This document shows positions 50,181 to 58,135 of a DNA stretch of 64,000 nt, piece after piece. Within the stretch, counting starts at the first letter, position 1. Every line of letters starts with the position of its first letter. A model generated the notes under the pieces. That model saw only the letters and a list, made by a program, of their open reading frames with translations. It was not told the origin of the DNA and searched no databases. The DNA is from Eshraghiella sp045129695 (GTDB taxonomy: Bacteria; Bacillota; Clostridia; Lachnospirales; Lachnospiraceae), in assembly GCA_045129695.1 (NCBI GenBank), contig JBGVJZ010000013.1, positions 29,369 through 93,368 of the forward strand. Reading direction: 5' to 3'. The position numbers and the translations under genes are program-made.

Positions 50181-50283
50181 CGTAAAGACGCAAAAAACAC
50201 GCATTACCTCATAAATCCAATACGGACATCGCTCGTTCCGTAATCAGATTTACTTACCTAAGGTAATACGTGTGTCGTCTACG
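50181..50283 (-). other. Large structured leader/terminator element
   Basis: Three nested stems: an outer one (50181-50190 with 50276-50283, 2-nt bulge), a 13-position stem with one mismatch (50197-50209 with 50261-50273), and an inner stem (50221-50227 with 50235-50242), plus AAATC/GATTT at 50213-50217 and 50247-50251. On the minus strand the middle stem is followed by TTTTTTG, so it can end the degV transcript. The rest is more elaborate than a plain terminator and leads into the DUF2798-like gene. Confidence 0.55.
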
Positions 50284-50327
50284 ATTTTCATAATTTAACA
50301 CATAGTTAAAATTTTGTCAAAACTTTT

Positions 50328-51182
50328 TTACTCTTCTCCAATAAATAACACTCCCAGGGTTCCCGGTCCGCAATGACTGGATATTACACCGCCTGCTCTG
50401 GTTTCAAGAATCTCTTTAAATCTTCCGGTTGCTTCCAAATAGGTTTTAACAGATTCCACAAGCTCCTTATCACAGCCTGAATGAGTAATAAACACCCTGT
50501 CCTCTTTCGCATTAATAAGTTCCGGTGTCATTTCTTTAACATACTTAATAATAACACTATCCATTTTGCCACGGTATTTTTTATCAGGCTTCATCTTACC
50601 ATTCTCAACTGTAATTTTGGGATGAAGCTTCAATGCTCCTCCTGCAAGTGCTGCCAGTCCGCTGCATCTTCCGCCTCTGTGAAGATATGTGAGTGTATCA
50701 ACAACAAAGCTTGCTTTTACACGAGACTTCAGCTTCTCTATCTCCTGCACGATATCATCTGCGTTCATTCCATGCTGAGCCATAACTGCTGCTTCAACAA
50801 CCAGAAGGCCTATACCTGTTGACAGATTAGCGGAATCAACAACCTTGATTCTATCCTCCATTCCAAGCTCCTCTGCCGCCATTTTCATAACATTATTGGT
50901 TGCTGACATTTGTTCAGAGATGCTGAAGCATACAAGCTGACATTCCTCCGTTGTAAGCTTCCTGAATAAATCCATAGCTTCAGAGATTGACGGTGCAGAT
51001 GTACTTGGGGTTGTCCTGTTCTTATCTGACCATTCAAAAATCTCATCCGGAGTTATGCTTTTTCCATCCTCATATTCTGCATCTCCCATAACGATATGCA
51101 ACGGAAGAATACTTATACTATATTTCTCTATAAGCCCCTTTGACAAATCAGAGGTACTGTCTGAAACTATTTTAACCTTCAT
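50328..51182 (-). CDS. DegV-family fatty-acid-binding protein (FakB type)
   Basis: A 284-residue DegV protein. DegV/FakB proteins hold a fatty acid for phosphorylation by the kinase FakA. The family opening KIVSDSTSDLSKGLIEKYSI, the loop TTPSTSAPS that binds the carboxylate, and SGCDKEL near the C-terminus are present. The kinase gene is not nearby. Start behind AAAGGATG. Confidence 0.9.
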   Translation of the reverse strand: MKVKIVSDSTSDLSKGLIEKYSISILPLHIVMGDAEYEDGKSITPDEIFEWSDKNRTTPSTSAPSISEAMDLFRKLTTEECQLVCFSISEQMSATNNVMKMAAEELGMEDRIKVVDSANLSTGIGLLVVEAAVMAQHGMNADDIVQEIEKLKSRVKASFVVDTLTYLHRGGRCSGLAALAGGALKLHPKITVENGKMKPDKKYRGKMDSVIIKYVKEMTPELINAKEDRVFITHSGCDKELVESVKTYLEATGRFKEILETRAGGVISSHCGPGTLGVLFIGEE

Positions 51183-51324
51183 CTTATCATCCTTTCACCA
51201 GATATTGGATAAAACAATACTATCATAATATTTTGCACATTTCCATTTAATTTTAAACCGGATTATAATCAATTAATCCTGATGAAAGCGACGTTTTCAG
51301 AAAATTTTATTTAAAATAATATGC

Positions 51325-51357
51325 AAGGGACTGTTACAAAATTTGTGCCAGTCCCTT
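51325..51357. terminator. Family terminator hairpin, copy 2
   Basis: AAGGGACTG (51325-51333) pairs with CAGTCCCTT (51349-51357). The loop TTACAAAATTTGTGC resembles that of copy 1. It lies between two minus-strand genes, after the end of the GH13 gene at 51368. Confidence 0.75.
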
Positions 51358-51367
51358 TTCACTTCTA

Positions 51368-52657
51368 TTATTCTGTTACTTCGATAATCACAGGCTGTCC
51401 ATTGCTGTATATTCTGCCATTACTTACTGTTACCTTTTCATCATTGATAAGGTTTACATAAGTACCATCTGCTGCATCAACTGTTACCTCACCCTGTTTA
51501 TCCTTTAAATTGAAAATACCAATTATTTTGCCTGCATCACTAACGTGCATTCCAACCATAATATCAAGCTCATCAAATGCTGTCAGTGAATAAATGCTGT
51601 CTGCAAAAACTTTCTTCTTCTTAATTTCATATAAACGCTTCATATAAACAGATAAATCATATCCTGTATTCCATTTTACAGTATCCTTGTCAAAAAGACT
51701 TGGACGATTATCATTCTCTGTTTCCTGTCCGCAATATAACAGTGTCATTCCCTTCTGAAAATATATGAACGCAGTCCAGTTAATCAGTGCATCCTGACTT
51801 TCAATGAAAGATTTTGCTCTGTCCTGGTCATGATTCTCAAGGTATCTGAGTTTGACATAATTAATCGGATAAATATATTCCTGCATATTAACATGCTCAA
51901 CATAGGTGCTAAGCGGGCATTCTCCTGCAATATATGAACGCAGGAACTTATGTATATCATAATCATAGCATACGTCAAATGCCTGAAAAATCTCTGAGTC
52001 TGAGAGTGCCGGCATTTTGTTGGCTCTTAAATATGTAATAAATTCAGGCTCTACTGATTCACTGAGCCAGAAGCAGTCAGGGTTAACCCCAGCAACCTCT
52101 TCTCTTGCCTTAAGCCAGAATTGAAGTGGTATTAATGGTGCAACGTCACAGCGAAAGCCATCAACAATCCCTGCCCACATTTTGAGAGTCTCAATCTGGT
52201 AATCCCAAAGTTCTTTATTATTGTAATCCAAATCCACAATGTCACTCCAGTCACCTACCCGGTTTCCCATGCTTCCGTCAGGCTTCTTATAGAAAAACTC
52301 AGGATGATTCTCAACCAGCCATGAATCCGGTGATGTATGATTATACACAACATCAATAATACACTTCATTCCCTTCGCATGAATGGCATTAACAAGCTCC
52401 TTAAAATCCTCCATTGTTCCAAACTCCGGATTAACATTTCTATAATCCTTTATTGCATAAGGACTTCCAAGTTCACCCTTCTTAGCCTTAACTCCGACAG
52501 GATGGATCGGCATCAGCCAAATGATATCGACACCTAATTCCCTGATTCTGTCCAAATCATTTTCAACTGCCTTAAATGTACCCTCTTCACTGTAATTTCT
52601 TACATACACGGAATACATAACCTGATTTCTTAAATTTGTCTGTGTCTGAATAGCCAT
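51368..52657 (-). CDS. Intracellular GH13 alpha-amylase-family enzyme
   Basis: A 429-residue GH13 enzyme without signal peptide. It starts with YSVYVRNYSEEGTFKAVEND, then region I VVYNHTSPDS, region II GFRCDVAPLIP (nucleophile Asp near 170), region III FWLSESV (acid/base Glu near 198) and region IV RYLENHDQDRAKS (Asp near 276). FRCDVA and the shorter barrel place it apart from the enzyme at 801-2399. It probably breaks or rearranges maltodextrins delivered after the surface pullulanase has acted. GGAGG precedes the start; the dGTPase-like gene ends 17 bases upstream. Confidence 0.87.
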   Translation of the reverse strand: MAIQTQTNLRNQVMYSVYVRNYSEEGTFKAVENDLDRIRELGVDIIWLMPIHPVGVKAKKGELGSPYAIKDYRNVNPEFGTMEDFKELVNAIHAKGMKCIIDVVYNHTSPDSWLVENHPEFFYKKPDGSMGNRVGDWSDIVDLDYNNKELWDYQIETLKMWAGIVDGFRCDVAPLIPLQFWLKAREEVAGVNPDCFWLSESVEPEFITYLRANKMPALSDSEIFQAFDVCYDYDIHKFLRSYIAGECPLSTYVEHVNMQEYIYPINYVKLRYLENHDQDRAKSFIESQDALINWTAFIYFQKGMTLLYCGQETENDNRPSLFDKDTVKWNTGYDLSVYMKRLYEIKKKKVFADSIYSLTAFDELDIMVGMHVSDAGKIIGIFNLKDKQGEVTVDAADGTYVNLINDEKVTVSNGRIYSNGQPVIIEVTE

Positions 52658-52674
52658 AAGTATTATCCTCCAAT

Positions 52675-53883
52675 TTATAAATTTTCAAAATATCCTATAT
52701 ACTCAACCTTGTATTTCCCCTCAGGGAACAGGAAGCTGTATAAATCCACAAAGTAGTCATCCGTCATGCTGGCAATAAAATCCATAACAATGTCATCCGC
52801 CGGATTATCCTCATATTTGTTAACCGCATAATATTTCACATGATTCTGTATGTATTCAATATGGTGTTTATAAATAACTGACCGGGTATTATGATTTCGC
52901 AAATCAGAGATCAGCTTCTCATATATTGCCTCCATCATCGGATTAACACTTTCCTCATATACACGATTCAGCTTGTCATTACCATAAATCTTCTCGTAAT
53001 TCTCCTTTTTGCCACGGGAAAATGCTTCAAAATATTCCTCATCCATACTAAGATATGCTCTGCCGTAGCTGTTCTCTACTATATTTACAATCATGTTATT
53101 AATTATCTCTGCATTCTGAGTTCCTATTTTACCCGATTCATACTGCGGAGTCTGTTCAAAAAGTCCCAATTTCTGTGCATCCTGTCTGTCCTTGCCAAGA
53201 TATGCGATTATGTCAGAAACACGCATAACGCATGCCTCAAGTGTTGACGGAATCAGCTTTCTGTCTGCATGGTTAATCGTATAGCAGCTATGCATTTTGT
53301 CATCAAAGGACTTAAAATCATTATATGGAAGCGGCATATATTTCTGTTGCTCCATCTCTCCGTTATGGCACAGGATTCCATCCAAGGTCTGTAGGCTGAC
53401 ATTAGTCTTATATATCATATCAAGCACTCTTACACTATGAACATTGTGATTAAAAAATCTTCCTGTCCTCGAATGATATAATTCATTAAGTTTTCGCTCT
53501 CCTGCATGTCCGAATGGTGTATGTCCCAAATCATGTCCAAGTGAAATTGCTTCTATTAAATCAATATTTAACCCAAGAAGGCTTCCTATATTTCTGGCAA
53601 TCCTTGAAACCAGCTGCACATGATGTGAACGCCTTGATATATCATCATTCTTATACAGAGAAAACACCTGTGTCTTGTCCGCGTACCGATTATACAGGGG
53701 CAGGTGCATAATCTTCTCACAATCCCTGACAAAAGCAGGTCTCCACAAATTGGCTTTGTCATGTTCGGTATTCCTTCTAACCACATTCTCATCCTTAAAA
53801 GCATATGGATTTACCTGATGATTAGCTCTGTCATCAATTATTCTGTTCTGAATTTCAATTGACAAATTATTGTAATGAGCCAT
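52675..53883 (-). CDS. dGTPase-like HD triphosphohydrolase
   Basis: A 402-residue HD-domain enzyme of the deoxyguanosine triphosphate triphosphohydrolase family. Metal ligands are in RSHHVQLVSRIAR, LGHDLGHTPFGHAGERKLNE and the later ACVMRVSDIIAYLGKD. The N-terminal block AFVRDCEKIMHLPLYNRYADKTQVF is typical. It should split dNTPs to deoxynucleoside and triphosphate. ATG at 53883 gives GGGAG six bases upstream; a GTG 18 bases earlier has no site. It lies upstream of a GH13 gene on the same strand, without functional link. Confidence 0.88.
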   Translation of the reverse strand: MAHYNNLSIEIQNRIIDDRANHQVNPYAFKDENVVRRNTEHDKANLWRPAFVRDCEKIMHLPLYNRYADKTQVFSLYKNDDISRRSHHVQLVSRIARNIGSLLGLNIDLIEAISLGHDLGHTPFGHAGERKLNELYHSRTGRFFNHNVHSVRVLDMIYKTNVSLQTLDGILCHNGEMEQQKYMPLPYNDFKSFDDKMHSCYTINHADRKLIPSTLEACVMRVSDIIAYLGKDRQDAQKLGLFEQTPQYESGKIGTQNAEIINNMIVNIVENSYGRAYLSMDEEYFEAFSRGKKENYEKIYGNDKLNRVYEESVNPMMEAIYEKLISDLRNHNTRSVIYKHHIEYIQNHVKYYAVNKYEDNPADDIVMDFIASMTDDYFVDLYSFLFPEGKYKVEYIGYFENL

Positions 53884-54025
53884 AAGCATCTCCCTTGTCA
53901 CACTAACTCAAATATAGTACAATTCTAACATATTTATTAAAAAATCTCTACAATAATATAGTCACAAACCAACTTTTAATGTATAATTAATAATATTTGC
54001 TACTATGAAAGGAACAGAATTTATT

Positions 54026-54895
54026 ATGAAATCGAAGGTATTTTTCTCACGAACAATTACCCCTGAAAAAGTATTGGAGCTCTACAAATTAATCGATAAA
54101 ACCCTTCCAGGCAGAATTGCAATCAAGGTTCATTCAGGCGAAACAGGCAATCAGAATTTCTTAAAGCCTGATTTCTGGCGTCCGCTTATCGAGCATATTA
54201 GCGGTACTGTTGTTGAATGTAACACCGCCTACGAAGGAACACGCAACACAACTGATAAGCATATCAGAACAATGGAGGAGCATGGCTGGAGCGGCAGTTT
54301 TCCTGTTGACATCATGGATTCAGAAACTCCGGATATGATTCTCCCCATTGAAAATGGTATCAGAATCAAGGAGAACTATGTCGGTTCACACCTTGCAAAT
54401 TATGATTCAATGGTAGTCCTTTCTCATTTCAAGGGACATCCAATGGGTGGCTATGGAGGAGCTCTTAAACAGTTATCCATTGGCGTTGCTTCTTCATACG
54501 GCAAGGCATACATTCATGGTGCAGGCGTTCCTGAAGAAATCTGGACTGCTGACCACGATTCATTTCTTGAAAGTATGGCTGATGCAGCTTCCTCCGTTGT
54601 AGATTATTTCAAAGGTAATATAATTTATATCAATGTTATGAAAAATATGTCCGTTGATTGTGACTGCTGTGCTGTAGCTGAAGACCCTTGCATGGCAGAT
54701 ATCGGAATTCTTGCTTCACTTGATCCTATTGCCATTGACCAGGCATGTATTGATTTAGTGTATGCCGCGACAGATGACCCCGGACAGGCTCATCTTATTG
54801 AACGAATCGAGAGCAGAAACGGCGTGCATACAATCGAAGCGTCTGCCGGACTCAATTTCGGTTCAAGGAATTATGATTTAGTTGAGATTGATTAA
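54026..54895 (+). CDS. DUF362-domain protein
   Basis: A 289-residue protein of the DUF362 family. VVECNTAYEGTRN, VVLSHFKGHPMGGYGGALKQ (residues in the Gly-rich loop) and SLDPIAIDQACIDLVY are family blocks. The C-terminal 4Fe-4S ferredoxin part seen in many members is missing, but a Cys cluster (VDCDCCAVAEDPC) could bind a metal. Function unknown. ATG at 54026 is chosen as the earlier ATG (54005) overlaps the AAAGGA. The next gene begins within the end of this one. Confidence 0.82.
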   Translation: MKSKVFFSRTITPEKVLELYKLIDKTLPGRIAIKVHSGETGNQNFLKPDFWRPLIEHISGTVVECNTAYEGTRNTTDKHIRTMEEHGWSGSFPVDIMDSETPDMILPIENGIRIKENYVGSHLANYDSMVVLSHFKGHPMGGYGGALKQLSIGVASSYGKAYIHGAGVPEEIWTADHDSFLESMADAASSVVDYFKGNIIYINVMKNMSVDCDCCAVAEDPCMADIGILASLDPIAIDQACIDLVYAATDDPGQAHLIERIESRNGVHTIEASAGLNFGSRNYDLVEID

Positions 54896-55496
54896 TCTGG
54901 AGGTGTCAGCTATCACAACTGATTTAACCGCATTAACTAACAAAATTAATGAACTTCTGTCAGAAAAGCCACAGGTTATAATTGCAATTGACGGTAACTG
55001 CACCGCCGGCAAAACAACACTTGCTGCTCATCTCGGGAATATTTATAATTGCAATATTTTTCATATGGATGATTTTTTTCTGACACCCCCACTTATAACG
55101 AAAGAACGGCTTAGTACTCCCGGTGGAAATATTGATTACGAAAGATTCCGTGACGAGGTTCTTTTGCCTCTGGCTTCATGTAAGACTTTCAACTACAAGC
55201 CTTATGATTGTCATAGCCGGGCATTAGCTGATTCAATAGACATACATCCAAAACCTCTTAATATCGTAGAGGGCACTTACAGCATGCACCCACAACTTGC
55301 CGGCGTATACGCTTTATCCGTTTTTCTTCATGTTGAACCGGATTTGCAAAGAGCAAGAATTCTTGAACGCGACTCATCTCTGCATGAGAATTTTTTTCAG
55401 AAATGGATTCCTATGGAGGAGTTGTATTTTAAGAAATGCAGGGTAAAGGAACGTTGTGGGATTTTTATAGATACACTTAATTTAAAGGAGAGATAA
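54882..55496 (+). CDS. P-loop kinase, uridine-kinase-like
   Basis: A P-loop phosphotransferase of about 194-204 residues. Walker A IDGNCTAGKTT, then MDDFF with the catalytic Asp, TPGGNIDYERF and the lid RARILERD follow the uridine/phosphoribulokinase plan. The substrate is uncertain. The start is unusual: there is no ATG. A TTG at 54882 overlaps the upstream stop, whereas a perfect GGAGG (54899-54903) lies eight bases before an in-frame ATC at 54912. The true start may therefore be that ATC, giving 194 residues. PutP follows four bases after the stop. Confidence 0.8.
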   Translation: MRLINLEVSAITTDLTALTNKINELLSEKPQVIIAIDGNCTAGKTTLAAHLGNIYNCNIFHMDDFFLTPPLITKERLSTPGGNIDYERFRDEVLLPLASCKTFNYKPYDCHSRALADSIDIHPKPLNIVEGTYSMHPQLAGVYALSVFLHVEPDLQRARILERDSSLHENFFQKWIPMEELYFKKCRVKERCGIFIDTLNLKER

Positions 55497-55500
55497 AAAG

Positions 55501-57027
55501 ATGAATGGTACAGTCATCGGAATGTTAATTGTTATTGTTGTTTATTTGATTGTCATGGTCGCCATAGGAGTCTATTTTTCATCCAAAAACAAGGATGATG
55601 GTGATTTCTACCTTGGAGGCCGTAAGCTCGGTCCTATTGTTACAGCCATGAGTGCGGAAGCCTCCGACATGAGTAGCTGGCTTTTGATGGGATTACCGGG
55701 AGTAGCTTATCTGTCAGGTTGTGCTGAAGCAGGCTGGACTGCCATAGGACTTGCCATTGGTACATATCTAAACTGGCTTATTGTAGCTAAAAGATTACGC
55801 CGCTACACGGCAAAAGCAAATAATTCCATTACACTTCCTGAATTTTTCTCTAACCGATATCGTGATAAGAGCCGTTTGCTGCTTGCAATATCCGCGATTT
55901 TTATTGTAGTATTTTTCATTCCATATACAGCTTCAGGCTTTGCTGCATGCGGTAAATTATTTTCAACTCTGTTTAATGTTCCTTATGCCCCTGCAATGAT
56001 TGTCAGTGCAGTAATTATTGTAATTTATACAGCTCTCGGCGGATACCTTGCGGCAAGTACTACTGACCTTATTCAGAGTATTATTATGACTATTGCGTTA
56101 ATCATAATTGTAATCTTTGGTATAAATGTTGCCGGAGGACTTGATGCCGTAATTGATAATGCCAAATCTTTAGCAGGTTACCTGTCATTAACTGCATCAC
56201 ACGACCCTGGTACAGGCACTTCAACTCCATACAATGCATTAACAATCGTATCAACACTTGCATGGGGACTCGGATATTTCGGTATGCCACATATTCTGTT
56301 AAGATTTATGGGAATTGAGGATGAGAACAAATTAAAGCTTTCCAGAAGAATTGCTTCTATATGGGTTGTAGTTTCTATGGCTGTTGCAATTTTTATCGGT
56401 GTTATCGGCTATTCCATGTCAAAAGTCGGTGCAATAGATGTACTTGAGGGTTCTGCCCAATCTGAGACCCTGATAATCAAAGTCGCCATGCTTTTAAGCA
56501 AAAACGGTGTATTTGCAATTATTCTTGCCGGATTAATCCTTGCGGGAATTCTTGCCTGTACAATGTCAACCTCAGACTCACAGCTTCTGGCAGCTTCTTC
56601 CAGTGTATCCAAGAATCTGTTGCAGGACTGCTTCGGTCTCAAGCTTTCCGAGAAAGCTTCCATGATGACAGCGAGAATAACCGTAGTTATTATTTCAATT
56701 ATCGGTGTTATTCTTGCATGGAATCCGAACAGCTCAGTATTTAACATTGTATCCTTTGCATGGGCGGGCTTTGGTGCCGCATTCGGACCTGTAATGCTTT
56801 TCTCATTATTCTGGAAACGTACCAACAGAAATGGTGCACTTGCCGGAATGATTGTCGGAGGCGTTATGGTATTCGTATGGAAATATCTGATTGCTCCTAT
56901 CGGTGGCATCTGGGGTATCTATGAGCTGCTTCCTGCATTCATCTGCTCATGTATTACAATTGTGGTTGTAAGCCTTGTTACTGCACCGCCTTCAAAGGAA
57001 ATTGTAGAAGAATTTGAAAATGTATAA
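55501..57027 (+). CDS. putP: Sodium/proline symporter family transporter (SSS)
   Basis: A 508-residue membrane protein with about 13 helices. SAEASDMSSWLLMGLPG is the PutP signature around the sodium site, followed by YTALGGYLAASTTDLIQ and the STSDSQLLAASSSVSKNL stretch. It imports proline or a similar solute with sodium. It is third in a plus-strand run with the DUF362 and kinase genes and ends at a family terminator (57044-57083). Confidence 0.9.
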   Translation: MNGTVIGMLIVIVVYLIVMVAIGVYFSSKNKDDGDFYLGGRKLGPIVTAMSAEASDMSSWLLMGLPGVAYLSGCAEAGWTAIGLAIGTYLNWLIVAKRLRRYTAKANNSITLPEFFSNRYRDKSRLLLAISAIFIVVFFIPYTASGFAACGKLFSTLFNVPYAPAMIVSAVIIVIYTALGGYLAASTTDLIQSIIMTIALIIIVIFGINVAGGLDAVIDNAKSLAGYLSLTASHDPGTGTSTPYNALTIVSTLAWGLGYFGMPHILLRFMGIEDENKLKLSRRIASIWVVVSMAVAIFIGVIGYSMSKVGAIDVLEGSAQSETLIIKVAMLLSKNGVFAIILAGLILAGILACTMSTSDSQLLAASSSVSKNLLQDCFGLKLSEKASMMTARITVVIISIIGVILAWNPNSSVFNIVSFAWAGFGAAFGPVMLFSLFWKRTNRNGALAGMIVGGVMVFVWKYLIAPIGGIWGIYELLPAFICSCITIVVVSLVTAPPSKEIVEEFENV

Positions 57028-57043
57028 CTCTTACAGATAAATT

Positions 57044-57083
57044 AAGGGGCTGTTGCAAAATGGAAATTTTGTTTCAGCCCCTT
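57044..57083. terminator. Family terminator hairpin, copy 3
   Basis: AAGGGGCTG (57044-57052) pairs with CAGCCCCTT (57075-57083). The loop again contains CAAAAT and ATTTTG. It serves the convergent putP and ZIP genes. Confidence 0.85.
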
Positions 57084-57091
57084 TATAATAT

Positions 57092-57850
57092 TTATCCCAA
57101 TAATGTATCCGACACAAGCATTACACAAAAGCCCGCCAAAAGTGCATATGTCGCACCTCTCTCGCTTCCATGTGCATGCGTCTCAGGTATCATCTCATCA
57201 CTGATTACATACAGCATTGTTCCTCCCGCAAATGCAAGTGCAAAAGGCAAAATCGCAGAAGCAACACTTACTGCCGCATAACCAAGCAGAGTTCCTACTA
57301 CTTCCACAAGTCCCGTAGCCATTGCACAGATAAAAGTCCTCTTCTTACTCATTCCTGCCGCAAGCATCGGTCCTATTATAACCATTCCTTCAGGAATATT
57401 CTGTAGTGCAATTCCGCCTGCTATAACCAGTGCCTCTCCGACATTTCCCGAGCCAAATCCCACTCCTGCGGCAATCCCCTCCGGAAAATTATGTATTGCA
57501 ATAGCCATTACAAACAAAAGCACTTTACTCAGTCTGTCATTACCGGCTCCATGTGCCTCCTGGTCAACTCCTGCTAACTTATGTACATGCGGAACCAGCT
57601 TATCAATCAGATTCAATGCTAATGCGCCTGCAAAAATTCCTGCTACGGTAATTACCAGGCCATATTTGCCGCCATATTCCACAGATGGAATAATAAGACC
57701 GAAAACTGCCGCAGATAACATCACTCCTGCTGCAAATGCAAGTACAATATCCGTAAATTTATGTGTTATCTTCTTGAATGCAAAACCTATTATTGAGCCT
57801 ATTATTGTGGCTCCGCCTACACCAAGAGCGGTGAGTAGAACGAGACGCAT
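57092..57850 (-). CDS. ZIP-family divalent metal transporter
   Basis: A 252-residue membrane protein with eight helices. Metal-site motifs in helices 4 and 5 are HNFPEGIAAGVGFG and NIPEGMVI, typical of the GufA/ZupT branch that takes up zinc and other divalent metals. The histidine-containing loop (HVHKLAGVDQEAHGAG) lies between helices 3 and 4. An inverted repeat 26-64 bases upstream of the start may be its operator. GGAGG precedes the start. Confidence 0.9.
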   Translation of the reverse strand: MRLVLLTALGVGGATIIGSIIGFAFKKITHKFTDIVLAFAAGVMLSAAVFGLIIPSVEYGGKYGLVITVAGIFAGALALNLIDKLVPHVHKLAGVDQEAHGAGNDRLSKVLLFVMAIAIHNFPEGIAAGVGFGSGNVGEALVIAGGIALQNIPEGMVIIGPMLAAGMSKKRTFICAMATGLVEVVGTLLGYAAVSVASAILPFALAFAGGTMLYVISDEMIPETHAHGSERGATYALLAGFCVMLVSDTLLG

Positions 57851-57875
57851 GGTGTACCTCCGTTGGGGTGTAAAT

Positions 57876-57914
57876 ATAAACTTATTAAACTCCAGTTTCC
57901 TGAAATAAGTTTAT
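57876..57914. promoter_or_regulatory. Inverted repeat upstream of the ZIP transporter
   Basis: ATAAACTTATT (57876-57886) is repeated inverted and perfect at 57904-57914, 17 bases apart. It lies in the promoter region of the ZIP gene and may bind a metal regulator, but it does not match the Zur, MntR or Fur boxes I know. Confidence 0.4.
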
Positions 57915-58046
57915 TGTAACACAAATGGCTTTGGGTTAGTATATGTTTTAGATGAATCTTTTGCTCAATTTATATAATTAAACAAGGACGACTATTGTAA
58001 ATAAATTTCTATACAAACACAGTCTCGTAATACACCGAAAAAACGT

Positions 58047-58071
58047 ATCAGGTAAATAACTCGCACCTGAT
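58047..58071 (-). terminator. Terminator of the chemoreceptor gene
   Basis: On the minus strand ATCAGGT (58071-58065) pairs with ACCTGAT (58053-58047), followed by ACGTTTTTT. Confidence 0.75.
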
Positions 58072-58135
58072 GCCGGGTTCTCTACCGCATGATATTGTAA
58101 CCCAGTTCAAAAACACCTTCAGCTTCATTAAAATT

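Noticed and set aside
57851..58135. Cyclic-di-GMP (GEMM) riboswitch before or after the chemoreceptor
   Set aside because: The spacer holds the ZIP inverted repeat and a simple terminator; no GEMM core with its GNRA tetraloop and receptor is visible.
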